Notes: generated by a model from the sequence alone, not told the origin. Positions 6,688-13,934 are shown, numbered from the stretch's first letter. The stretch: 23,220 nucleotides of DNA from HK-STAS-PATE-36 sp964610345 (GCA_964610345.1 CAZSVQ010000011.1:1-23220); one strand, 5' to 3'. Numbers and translations are program-made.

Positions 6688-9190
6688 TTTAAACTGGATA
6701 AAGGAATTTACGGAAGTTAAGCTTGGTATAGAAGAACTGGTAACCAAAATTGGCGCTCAACTTGGGGAAGTTGAAGAAGTTATAAACTTAGGTGAAAAAT
6801 ACCAAGGAATTCTAGTAGCAAAAGTGGTTTCTTGTGAAAAGCACCCGAATGCCGATAAGCTAAATATTTGCAAGATAAATGATGGTAAAAAAGCAAAGAA
6901 CGTTAAGCGTGACAAAGACGGATTTGTGCAAGTAGTTTGCGGAGCACCTAATATTCGCAAAGGGATTACGGTTGCTTGGATCCCACCAGGTGCAGTTGTA
7001 CCAAGTTCTTTTGACAACGAAAAGTTTACCTTAGAAGCGCGTGAATTACGTGGAGAAGTTAGTAATGGTATGATTGCAAGTGGTAAAGAATTGGCAATTA
7101 ACGATGACCATGACGGAATTTTGATTATTGATAAATCGTGTAAACCAGGTGATGAGTTAGCAAGCGTATACCAATTAGATGATTATATAATAGACGTAGA
7201 AAATAAAATGTTCACTCACCGCCCTGACTGTTTTGGGCAACTTGGAGTGGCGCGAGAAATTGCTGGCATTCAGGGTATTAAATTTACTAGCCCAGACTGG
7301 TACTTGGATGTTTTAGATAAGTTAAAAATTGAGACCAAAGATAAGCTAGGGCTTACGTTAGATAATAAGCTGCCAGATTTAGTGCCCCGTTTTATGGCGG
7401 TACCAATTGCCAATGTAAAAGTACAAAAATCGCCAATTATGATTCAGAGTTTCTTAAGCCGTGTTGGGATTAAGCCAATCAATAATATTGTAGATATAAC
7501 AAATTTTGTTATGACCTTAACCGCCCAACCCCTACATGCATATGATTATGATAAGCTTGTTAAATTAGACAAAAGTAAATCAGCTAGTATTGTAGTTAGA
7601 AAGCCAACTAGGAGTGAAAGAGTATCGCTATTAAATGGTAAGTCAATTGAGCCTCGCGCCGATGCAATTATGATTGCAACTAAAACGCAGTTAATTGGTG
7701 TAGGCGGGGTGATGGGTGGATCATCAACAGAAGTAGATTTTGATTCTAAAAATATCATTTTAGAATGCGCAAATTTTGATATGTATTCAATTAGACGTAC
7801 AAGTATGGCTAATGGTTTATTTACTGATGCAGTTACAAGATTTAATAAAGGTCAAAGTTCTCGCTCTCAGGATAAAATATTAGCATATACTGTTGCTTGG
7901 GTTCAAAAGTTAGCTAGTGGTGAAGTTGCTGGTGAGGTGCTGGATGAACGCAGTGATGTTAGTAACCTGCAACCAGTGATTGTAACAAATGAATTTATAA
8001 ATTCTCGACTTGGATCTGAGCTGACTAACAAACAGATAATCAAGTTACTTGGTAATGTTGAATTTTTAGTAGAAACTAAAAATAATAAATTACATATAAC
8101 AGCACCATATTGGCGGACAGATATTGAGATTGCAGAAGATATAGTTGAAGAAGTCGGCCGACTATATGGCTACGATAAGCTACCGATGGTGTTGCCGAAA
8201 AGGACATCATCACCAGCTACAAGTAACGAGATGTTAAAAGTTAAAGCTAAGGTACGATCGGTTTTGGCGTCTGCTGGAGCCAATGAAGTTTTAACTTATA
8301 GTTTTGTGCATGGCAAATTATTTGATGCAGTTGGTCAAGATAAAAACCTAGCTTTTGCTCTTAGTAATGCCTTAAGTCCAGATTTGCAATATTACCGCTT
8401 AAGTTTATTGCCGAGCTTGTTAGATAAAATTCATGCCAATATCAAGGCTGGTCATGGTAAATTTGCGTTGTTTGAAATTAATAAAACCCATGATAAAAGC
8501 AATTTACATGAAGATGGTTTGCCAACTGAAGAGGAGAGATTAGCTCTGGTTTTCGTAGCAGATAAAAAACCCGCTCAAAAATACCAGGGTAGCGCATTTT
8601 ATCAAGCACGATTTTATGCTCAAGAATTGTTGCAGAAGTTTGGATTTGAAAAATTAATTTTTGAGCCTTCACTGACTCATGTTCCCAAAACCAAGACTGA
8701 CGAGCAGATCTTAGCCCCATATGAGCAATCACGCACAGCCTATGTTAAGACTGCTGAGGGTATTTTGCTCGGAGTGGTTGGTGAAGTTAGACAAAAAGTA
8801 AAAAATAACTTAAAATTACCAGAATTTGTGGCCGGGCTTGAACTGAACCTTAAAATGCTTGAGGCATACCAAAAAATGAGTCACTATAAACCGTTATCTC
8901 GCTATCCCAAATCTCAACAAGACATTAGTTTAAAGGTATCAGCCAAAGTCAATTACGTGAAGGTGTTTGAGAATGTTAATATTTCTTTAATGAACGCATC
9001 CAAAGAACACGGATATGATTGGGATATTAAGCTGATTGATATTTATCAGAAAAATGATGAAACAAAACACTATACTTTGCGTATTATAATTAAACACCCA
9101 AATCGTACTCTCGTAACAACTGAAGTTAATAAATTATTGTCTGATTTATCCAAATCAGCCAAAAAAGAGCTTCAGGCTGAACGATTGTAG
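6677..9190 (+). CDS. pheT: phenylalanine--tRNA ligase beta subunit
   Basis: The 837-residue beta subunit, slightly longer than the usual ~800. Domains in order: an N-terminal segment and tRNA-binding OB domain (residues ~40-160, with CEKHPNADKLNICKI and VVCGAPNIRKG), the B3/B4 editing region (~210-410, with LVPRFMAVPIANVKV and PLHAYDYDKL), B5 (~430-505, ending DIVEEVGRLYGYDKLP), a catalytic-like core, and a C-terminal FDX-ACB anticodon-binding domain (~745-837, opening with SRYPKSQQDISLKV). A short Lys-rich stretch (DGKKAKNVKRDKDG) interrupts the OB domain. AAGGA lies seven bases before the ATG, which sits inside the SDR gene. It must assemble with PheS, encoded four genes upstream. Confidence 0.97.
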   Translation: MKISLNWIKEFTEVKLGIEELVTKIGAQLGEVEEVINLGEKYQGILVAKVVSCEKHPNADKLNICKINDGKKAKNVKRDKDGFVQVVCGAPNIRKGITVAWIPPGAVVPSSFDNEKFTLEARELRGEVSNGMIASGKELAINDDHDGILIIDKSCKPGDELASVYQLDDYIIDVENKMFTHRPDCFGQLGVAREIAGIQGIKFTSPDWYLDVLDKLKIETKDKLGLTLDNKLPDLVPRFMAVPIANVKVQKSPIMIQSFLSRVGIKPINNIVDITNFVMTLTAQPLHAYDYDKLVKLDKSKSASIVVRKPTRSERVSLLNGKSIEPRADAIMIATKTQLIGVGGVMGGSSTEVDFDSKNIILECANFDMYSIRRTSMANGLFTDAVTRFNKGQSSRSQDKILAYTVAWVQKLASGEVAGEVLDERSDVSNLQPVIVTNEFINSRLGSELTNKQIIKLLGNVEFLVETKNNKLHITAPYWRTDIEIAEDIVEEVGRLYGYDKLPMVLPKRTSSPATSNEMLKVKAKVRSVLASAGANEVLTYSFVHGKLFDAVGQDKNLAFALSNALSPDLQYYRLSLLPSLLDKIHANIKAGHGKFALFEINKTHDKSNLHEDGLPTEEERLALVFVADKKPAQKYQGSAFYQARFYAQELLQKFGFEKLIFEPSLTHVPKTKTDEQILAPYEQSRTAYVKTAEGILLGVVGEVRQKVKNNLKLPEFVAGLELNLKMLEAYQKMSHYKPLSRYPKSQQDISLKVSAKVNYVKVFENVNISLMNASKEHGYDWDIKLIDIYQKNDETKHYTLRIIIKHPNRTLVTTEVNKLLSDLSKSAKKELQAERL

Positions 9191-9193
9191 GCC

Positions 9194-9221
9194 TTGACAA
9201 AATAATATTGTGGTGTATTAT
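9194..9221 (+). promoter_or_regulatory. promoter TTGACA-16-TATTAT after pheT
   Basis: A consensus -35 TTGACA (9194-9199), a 16-base spacer and TATTAT (9216-9221) predict initiation near 9228. No protein gene follows for almost 600 bases, and the downstream ABC gene has its own -10, so this promoter points to transcription of the structured region that follows. Confidence 0.5.
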
Positions 9222-9289
9222 TAGGCTCAGTTTAGTTGAGTCATTGATGTGATTCCTAAATCGTAACTTGACAGATGTAAAAAAACAAA

Positions 9290-9338
9290 TAGACAACGTT
9301 ATAGTTCTATAAATTTTATAGAACAATATCGTTGTCTA
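9290..9338. repeat. 49-bp near-perfect palindrome
   Basis: Two arms of 24 bases meet at a single central base. Only two positions per arm fail to match. It starts TAGACAACG and ends CGTTGTCTA. It could form a cruciform, a strong RNA hairpin or a dimeric protein-binding site. It lies just inside the left inverted repeat of the 478-bp segment. Confidence 0.75.
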
Positions 9339-9675
9339 TATTAGATTTTCGAATAGTGCCAAATATCAGATGGGGATGGCACTGTTCATCGCAGAGAGTG
9401 ATGATATTCGTTTTGGCGGACGAACGTCTCTCACCGTCATGGTGATAATATTTGAGAATGTAAGGGGCAAGCTCAGATATTCTCTCTGCGGTTATCGTGG
9501 AGATCCAGCCGAGTATGCCTAGCGCATACCTTCCTCTCCAGTGCGGTTGGATCTCCACACTCGTCATCTCTGGCATAACTCCAAAGGATGTCGATCCTCG
9601 AACCTTTGATGTTCACGATAAGCGACAATCGATTCGCATTAGCGGAGGGTCGGAGACGTCAATCTATCAAGCGTC

Positions 9676-9716
9676 GAGCAAAAGTAGAGTTTGAACTTTA
9701 AAAGTTCCTCCTTTTT
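9676..9716 (+). terminator. weak terminator-like hairpin at the end of the structured region
   Basis: GAACTT/AAGTTC (9693-9707 with a short loop) can be extended by GAG/CTC and AAAAG/CTTTT pairs separated by small bulges, ending in a run of five T. The inner stem is AT-rich and interrupted, so termination may be partial. Confidence 0.3.
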
Positions 9717-9796
9717 ACACTCCGCTTAATATTGTTTTACATCTGTCCTTTCCCAGAAAACATTTAATTGTAGTGTTTTGTGTGAAGGTTTAATAG

Positions 9797-9802
9797 TAAA
9801 AT
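9797..9802 (+). promoter_or_regulatory. -10 hexamer of the ABC exporter gene
   Basis: TAAAAT seven bases before the ATG at 9810. No Shine-Dalgarno is visible, in keeping with the other leaderless-looking starts in this window. Confidence 0.4.
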
Positions 9803-9809
9803 ATAAACA

Positions 9810-11570
9810 ATGAAATACATTTGGCGCATATTAAAGTTTACGTCTAGTTTGTGGCCATACTATTTGGCTGTTAGTGTAGCCAGTATATTTATTAGTCTTT
9901 TAAATATGCTATTGCCCCTTTTAAGTGGTATGGCGATTGATGAGATTAGGCAAGGCACAACCACAAATCTAACCAAAGTTATATGGATTGTAGTTGGTAT
10001 ATTTTTGATTGATGTAGCAACAACTATAATTTCTAATCTAGGTGGCTATCTTGGTGATCAAATGTCAGAAAGATTGCAACGCTTGTTGAGTCGGTGTTAT
10101 TTTGAGCATATTTTAACTTTGTCTCAGCAATATTTTGACCAAGAACTTTCTGGTAAAATTATTAATCGTTTAAATAGATCAATTGAGCAAATTGTTAGTT
10201 TTATGCATATGTTTAGTAACAACTTTTTGCAGTTTATTTTTAGTACTGTTTTTGCATTAGTAATAATTGCTTTTTATTCTTGGCCAATTGCTTTGTTGCT
10301 ATTTTCATTGTACCCAATTTACATTTGGATGACTATCAAAACCAGTGGCAAGTGGATGAAATATCAGCACAAAAAAAATACATATCGTGACATTGCTACT
10401 GGGAGATTTACCGAGAGTATTAACCAAATAAAAGTAGTTAAAAGTTTTACCCAAGAAGTCCGAGAATTAAAGTTTTTTGATAAACAATATGCAGGAGTTG
10501 TTAAGGTAAACAAGCCACAATCTAAATTATGGCATAAAAGAGATATTCAAAGACGAATTGTGTTAAACGTTATATTTTTTGGGGTATATATGTTGATTTT
10601 TGTACAAGCTGCTCATGGTGTATTTACCCCTGGGCAAGCTGTAGCTTTGATTTTGTATGCCATGCAAATTAGAATCCCAATATTTACAATTAGCTTTTTG
10701 GTAGAAAATACTCAGCGTGCGGTTGCAGATAGTAAAGATTATTTTGAGGTCATGAACACGCAACCAGATATTAAAGACCTTCCAGGATCAGTAAACTTAA
10801 AAGCAAGTAAAGGTAAAATTGAATTTGATAAAGTAGGTTTTGCTTATGATGACAAAAAGGTTCTTAAAAATATTACTTTTACAGTTAAGCCAGATACAAA
10901 AATCGCACTTGTGGGTGAAAGTGGCGAAGGCAAGACAACACTTACTAATTTACTGTTGAGATTGTATGAACCCCAAACTGGACAAATTATTATAGATGAC
11001 CAGAATATTGCAGATGTTACACAGGCTAGTTTGCGTAAACAAATTGGTGTGGTGTTTCAAGAGCCAGCTTTGTTTAGTGGAACTATCAAAGAAAACATAG
11101 CTTATTCAAACAAACAAGTTTCCGACAAAGACATTAAAGCTGCCGCTAGGTCTGCTAACGCCCATGATTTTATTAGTAAGTTCGATAAAGGTTACGATAC
11201 TGAAATAGGTGAACGAGGGCTTAAGCTTAGTGGTGGTCAAAAACAACGTATTGCAATAGCTAGGGCACTATTAAAAAATGCTCCGATATTAATTCTTGAC
11301 GAGGCAACTTCAAGTCTAGATAGCAAAAGCGAAAATATGGTACAAGAAGCTTTAAAGAGATTGATGAAGGGTCGTACGACCCTTATTATTGCGCACCGCT
11401 TAAGTACGATTCAGCATGTAGACCAAATCATTACACTTAAAAATGGAACAGTCGATGAAGTTGGATCACCAGCCGAATTAGCTGAAAGTGGTGGAATTTA
11501 TGCTCAATTACTAGAAATGCAACGTGGAGGTTCAGCTAAGCAACTAAAACGTTACGAGATTAAATCTTAA
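9810..11570 (+). CDS. ABC exporter, fused membrane and ATPase domains
   Basis: A 586-residue type IV (exporter-type) ABC half-transporter that should work as a homodimer or with a partner in the cytoplasmic membrane. Residues 1-~320 form the six-helix ABC transmembrane domain; hydrophobic spans are clear near 15-40, 50-75, 135-180 and 245-290. The ATPase domain carries Walker A GESGEGKTT near 369-377, a Q-loop in VFQEPALF, signature LSGGQKQR near 473-480, Walker B ILILDEATSSLD near 492-503 and H-loop AHRLST near 528. Lipid, peptide or drug substrates are all possible for this MsbA/LmrA-like subfamily. No partner gene is adjacent. The flanking intergenic regions suggest it is monocistronic. 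Confidence 0.93.
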   Translation: MKYIWRILKFTSSLWPYYLAVSVASIFISLLNMLLPLLSGMAIDEIRQGTTTNLTKVIWIVVGIFLIDVATTIISNLGGYLGDQMSERLQRLLSRCYFEHILTLSQQYFDQELSGKIINRLNRSIEQIVSFMHMFSNNFLQFIFSTVFALVIIAFYSWPIALLLFSLYPIYIWMTIKTSGKWMKYQHKKNTYRDIATGRFTESINQIKVVKSFTQEVRELKFFDKQYAGVVKVNKPQSKLWHKRDIQRRIVLNVIFFGVYMLIFVQAAHGVFTPGQAVALILYAMQIRIPIFTISFLVENTQRAVADSKDYFEVMNTQPDIKDLPGSVNLKASKGKIEFDKVGFAYDDKKVLKNITFTVKPDTKIALVGESGEGKTTLTNLLLRLYEPQTGQIIIDDQNIADVTQASLRKQIGVVFQEPALFSGTIKENIAYSNKQVSDKDIKAAARSANAHDFISKFDKGYDTEIGERGLKLSGGQKQRIAIARALLKNAPILILDEATSSLDSKSENMVQEALKRLMKGRTTLIIAHRLSTIQHVDQIITLKNGTVDEVGSPAELAESGGIYAQLLEMQRGGSAKQLKRYEIKS

Positions 11571-11862
11571 ATTAATTTGATTTGCCAAAGATGCCCTGTA
11601 ACTTTAGACCCATCTCAGGTAATCCAATAGCTATTTTCATTCTCTTGTCACAGTAACATATATGACATTTTCGGAGAATACAAATTTTGACTTCATCGGA
11701 TACAACTCTTGATGTCACGAAGTTCTATCGTAAATTGAGTTGATGAAGTAATAAATATTTGTCTAAATGGCGAATCATATTTTGAAATACTACAATTATT
11801 TCGTATACTTTTTAGTGACGCACCGCATACGGGGGTATTTAATATAATAATTAGGAGGTTAA
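11571..11862. other. 292-base intergenic region between the ABC exporter and FKBP genes
   Basis: No convincing gene is present. Two tiny plus-strand frames (21 and 16 codons, starting near 11591 and 11662) lack ribosome-binding sites and look accidental. An interrupted stem pairs 11690-11697 and 11704-11708 with the continuous strand 11737-11749, leaving a 6-base bulge. The 3' third holds the FKBP promoter and Shine-Dalgarno. Confidence 0.55.
11782..11809 (+). promoter_or_regulatory. promoter TTGAAA-16-TATACT for the FKBP gene
   Basis: TTGAAA (11782-11787) and TATACT (11804-11809) are 16 bases apart. Start near 11816 leaves a leader of about 47 bases with AGGAGG at 11853-11858. A second TATAAT at 11843-11848 is too close to the gene to retain the Shine-Dalgarno site. 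Confidence 0.45.
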
Positions 11863-12396
11863 ATGGGGCAAACTACGCAAAGAGCATTCGCACTGAGTTT
11901 AGCAATTTTATTTTTAGTTACGACTGTTGGATTTAGTGCATATGTAATGTGGGAAATGTTTAGTAAAAAAGATGACACCAAGGCTACCACTCAGCAAGAG
12001 ACAGCTGCCGATGCATCACAACAACCAAAGGATTATATGCAAGATTTTACACCATATGGAGACCAAAGAATTACGGAATTTAAATACGAAGACAAAAAAG
12101 TTGGCGATGGCGCAGAAGCTACCGAAACTTCAACTGTTAAAGTTGAATATACCGGTGCACTAGCTAAAGATGGTTCTATTTTTGATTCAACAGATTCTCG
12201 TGGAGGTGAACCAGCAGAATTCCCACTAGACCAAGTTGTTGAAGGGTTTAGAAAAGGTATTGCTGGCATGAAGGTCGGTGGTGAACGTCGTATCTTTATT
12301 CCGGCAGCTATGGGTTATGGTAGTCAGTCACCATCAGCCGCGATTCCTCCAGATTCTGATCTAGTATTTGATGTCAAACTGGTTGAGGTAAAATAG
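11863..12396 (+). CDS. membrane-anchored FKBP-type peptidyl-prolyl isomerase
   Basis: A 177-residue protein with an N-terminal transmembrane helix (residues ~8-32, ALSLAILFLVTTVGFSAYVM) and no lipobox. A polar Thr/Gln/Asp-rich linker leads to an FKBP domain from about residue 75. Domain marks are VKVEYTGALAKDGSIFDST, VVEGFRKGIAGMKVGGERR, the IPAAMGYGSQ loop and the closing SDLVFDVKLVEVK. Residue order matches the active-site pocket of FkpA/FKBP12-like enzymes. It should sit on the outer face of the cytoplasmic membrane and catalyse proline cis/trans isomerisation in exported proteins. AGGAGG is four bases upstream of the start. It is expressed from its own promoter. Confidence 0.9.
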   Translation: MGQTTQRAFALSLAILFLVTTVGFSAYVMWEMFSKKDDTKATTQQETAADASQQPKDYMQDFTPYGDQRITEFKYEDKKVGDGAEATETSTVKVEYTGALAKDGSIFDSTDSRGGEPAEFPLDQVVEGFRKGIAGMKVGGERRIFIPAAMGYGSQSPSAAIPPDSDLVFDVKLVEVK

Positions 12397-12419
12397 CAAA
12401 AAACACAACATATAGTGTC

Positions 12420-12449
12420 TTGACGTTAAAGGTATACGCTATATATAAT
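12420..12449 (+). promoter_or_regulatory. promoter TTGACG-18-TATAAT for the glutaredoxin-like gene
   Basis: TTGACG (12420-12425) and a perfect TATAAT (12444-12449) predict a start near 12456, giving a leader of roughly 110 bases. That is unusually long for this window. Confidence 0.5.
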
Positions 12450-12500
12450 TAATTTGTACCATAAGAACTTTAAATAAACACACCAAAAGACAAAATTCAC

Positions 12501-12566
12501 CATATGGGAGCCTTTTTGATGAGACTAAAAAAGGGGTGAGTTTGTCTCCATAAAAAGGGGGAAACT
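12501..12566 (+). promoter_or_regulatory. structured 5' leader with alternative pairing at the Shine-Dalgarno site
   Basis: CCTTTTT (12511-12517) can pair with AAAAAGG at 12528-12534 inside the leader, or with an identical AAAAAGG at 12552-12558 that forms part of the ribosome-binding site. An outer helix, GGAG/CTCC plus TAT/ATA with a bulged G (12503-12510 with 12546-12552), would close the first form. The two pairings exclude each other, as in a translational switch. This is a pattern read by eye, not a known riboswitch class. Confidence 0.4.
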
Positions 12567-12815
12567 ATGGCAAAAAATATAACAATCTACACAACAAACA
12601 CCTGCGCTTATTGCAGTATGGTTAAAAAGTTCCTTACGGCTAAAGGTAAATCTTATGAAGAAGTTAACCTTGACCAAGAACCAGCGCGTCAGCAAGAGGC
12701 GTTAGAGCTTAGTGGGGCGTTAACTGTGCCGGTTACTGTTGTCACAAAAGAAGATGATAGCCGGGAAGTGGTAGTTGGCTATAATCTATCAAAGCTTGCG
12801 CCAGCAGTTGCTTAA
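12567..12815 (+). CDS. glutaredoxin/NrdH-like redoxin
   Basis: An 82-residue single-domain thioredoxin-fold protein. The redox motif C-A-Y-C (Cys13 and Cys16) follows the first strand ITIYTTNT, and the cis-Pro signature TVPV lies near residue 54. Length and motif fit glutaredoxins and NrdH-type redoxins, which reduce ribonucleotide reductase or protein disulfides. A thioredoxin reductase-like gene is next (12963), and no glutathione pathway gene is in view, so an NrdH-like role fed by that reductase is a reasonable inference. The AAAAAGGGGG Shine-Dalgarno is part of a potentially switchable leader. A strong terminator follows. Confidence 0.88.
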   Translation: MAKNITIYTTNTCAYCSMVKKFLTAKGKSYEEVNLDQEPARQQEALELSGALTVPVTVVTKEDDSREVVVGYNLSKLAPAVA

Positions 12816-12841
12816 CAGTATATAATAAGCACAAGACAAAT

Positions 12842-12895
12842 AAACCGGAGCGCTAATTTTGAGATAAAGCTAAATTATAGCGCCCGGTTTTTGTT
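12842..12895 (+). terminator. Rho-independent terminator after the redoxin gene
   Basis: AACCGG-A-GCGCTAATTT pairs with AAATTATAGCGC-C-CGGTT around a short loop and is followed at once by a T-rich tract (TTTTTGTTGTT). This is the clearest terminator in the window, and it separates the redoxin and TrxB-like genes into different transcripts. Confidence 0.85.
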
Positions 12896-12962
12896 GTTAA
12901 AACAAAGCTAACCACAATAGATATTAAATGAATTGTTTAAAGATTAATTAGGGAAATGTATT

Positions 12963-13934
12963 ATGAGCAACCAAAAGTTTCAAGAAAATGAAAATCATGA
13001 AATGATGAAAAAACCAGAACTACTTGATGTTGTGATGATTGGAGCTGGACCAGCTTCGTTAAGTGCAGCAATATACACTACCCGTGAAGATTTAAAGACA
13101 GTATTATTTGAAAAATCAGTAATTGGTGGATTAGCGGCAATTACTGATTGGGTAGATAATTATCCAGGGTTCCCTAAAGGTTTAGCTGGTCTAGACTTAG
13201 CTGAAGATTTGCGCAAACAAGCTGAGCGATTTGGGGCTGATATAAGACTTGGTGAGGTCACAAAAATTATCGCTAACCCAGATGGTACTAAAACTTTAGT
13301 TACTACTGATGGTAAAATTCAAGCCAAAGCTGTGTTGATCGCCACAGGTAGCGATTATAAAAAAATTGGCGTACCGGGCGAGCAAGAGTTTTATGCCCGC
13401 GGCGTACACTACTGTGCGACCTGCGATGGAGCGTTTTATCGTGATAAAAAATTGGTGGTAGTTGGCGGTGGTAATTCAGCCGTACAAGAAGCTTTATTTT
13501 TGACTAAGTTTGCTAGCCATATTGATATGTTAGTACGGAGCGACTTACGTGCCTCTGAGGTGCTAATCAAAGAACTTGAGGCTAATAGTAAAATCACCAT
13601 CCATAGGGGTACTACAACTGATGAAATTATTGGCCAAGACAATAAAGTTGTTAAAGTAATCGGTACCAAAGACGGTAAAAAACAAGAATTTATTACAGAT
13701 GGTGTGTTTGTGTTTGTGGGTTTATTGCCAAACACCCAATTTTTAAATACTAGCCCCTTAGAGCTAGATGAAGTCGGCCTAATTAAAACTGATTTAAACT
13801 TACAAACAAATATACCAGGAGTGTTCGCGGCTGGTGACGTCCGTAGTGGGGCAACCATGCAAATAGCCTCGGCCGTGGGCGAAGGTGCAACCTCAGCCCT
13901 ACGCATTCGTGAATATCTCGAGCACAAATTATAA
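12963..13934 (+). CDS. trxB: thioredoxin reductase-like flavoprotein
   Basis: A 323-residue low-molecular-weight thioredoxin reductase. FAD fold GAGPASLSAAIYTTRE starts near residue 27. Other marks are the redox-active C-A-T-C near residues 150-153 in VHYCATCDGAFY, the NADPH fold VVGGGNSAVQEALFL near 162-176, and the C-terminal FAD segment GVFAAGDVRSG. FAD and the Cys pair transfer electrons from NADPH to a redoxin, plausibly the CAYC protein upstream. An N-terminal extension of ~20 polar residues (SNQKFQENENHEMMKKPE) precedes the usual start; internal Met14 or Met15 are alternatives. AGGGAAA lies about seven bases before the first ATG. The last codons overlap the end of the convergent reductase gene. 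Confidence 0.93.
   Translation: MSNQKFQENENHEMMKKPELLDVVMIGAGPASLSAAIYTTREDLKTVLFEKSVIGGLAAITDWVDNYPGFPKGLAGLDLAEDLRKQAERFGADIRLGEVTKIIANPDGTKTLVTTDGKIQAKAVLIATGSDYKKIGVPGEQEFYARGVHYCATCDGAFYRDKKLVVVGGGNSAVQEALFLTKFASHIDMLVRSDLRASEVLIKELEANSKITIHRGTTTDEIIGQDNKVVKVIGTKDGKKQEFITDGVFVFVGLLPNTQFLNTSPLELDEVGLIKTDLNLQTNIPGVFAAGDVRSGATMQIASAVGEGATSALRIREYLEHKL

Larger units (their letters stand above)
9228..9716 (+). ncRNA. candidate long structured non-coding RNA
   Basis: This would be a transcript from the 9194-9221 promoter to the hairpin/T-run near 9716. The stems listed for the 478-bp segment nest plausibly on this strand: a 9-bp helix (9390-9398 with 9482-9490) encloses two small hairpins, and a 14-bp helix with one G-U pair (9497-9510 with 9545-9558) encloses a 6-bp hairpin. 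I checked for hallmarks of RNase P RNA, tmRNA, SRP RNA, T-box and group II domain V and saw none. The identity is unknown and the strand is inferred from the promoter. Confidence 0.35.
9270..9747. repeat. 478-bp segment bounded by inverted repeats; candidate MITE or structured RNA
   Basis: The ends carry a perfect 13-nt inverted repeat (GACAGATGTAAAA at 9270-9282, complement ending at 9747), which continues as ACAA after a 3-base offset. A CTT triplet flanks both ends (9267-9269 and 9748-9750), compatible with a 3-bp target duplication but short enough to be chance. Inside, base composition is visibly richer in G+C than the neighbouring genes. There are several strong stems: 9355-9361 with 9377-9383, 9390-9398 with 9482-9490, 9431-9435 with 9441-9445, 9497-9510 with 9545-9558, and 9513-9518 with 9524-9529. 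Short open frames on both strands cross these stems and resemble nothing I know. No transposase is present. Confidence 0.5.

Noticed and set aside
9316..9576. 86-codon minus-strand frame and a 65-codon plus-strand frame (9497-9694) inside the structured element
   Set aside because: They overlap on opposite strands, cross the strong stems, lack a sensible ribosome-binding site next to the start, and resemble no family I know. The openness is better explained by the higher G+C content.
9580..9620. GGTTCGA on the minus strand, reminiscent of a tRNA T-loop
   Set aside because: The flanking bases cannot form the T stem, and no acceptor or anticodon arm is present nearby.
9708..9716. AAGGAGG on the minus strand, a perfect Shine-Dalgarno match
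   Set aside because: No start codon followed by an open frame lies at a suitable distance. It is the complement of the terminator-like CCTCCTTTTT tract.
9200..9810. Group II intron, RNase P RNA, tmRNA or retron RNA as identity of the structured region
   Set aside because: None of the expected conserved motifs was seen (domain V hairpin, RNase P conserved regions, tmRNA T-arm and CCA end), and no reverse transcriptase gene is nearby for a retron.
11591..11713. Two tiny plus-strand peptides (21 and 16 codons) in the ABC-FKBP gap
   Set aside because: No Shine-Dalgarno, no promoter at a suitable distance, and a length expected by chance.
13436..13927. 163-codon frame antisense to trxB
   Set aside because: Composition is low-complexity Ser/Pro/Thr-rich, as expected of a reverse-strand shadow, and trxB on the other strand is certain.
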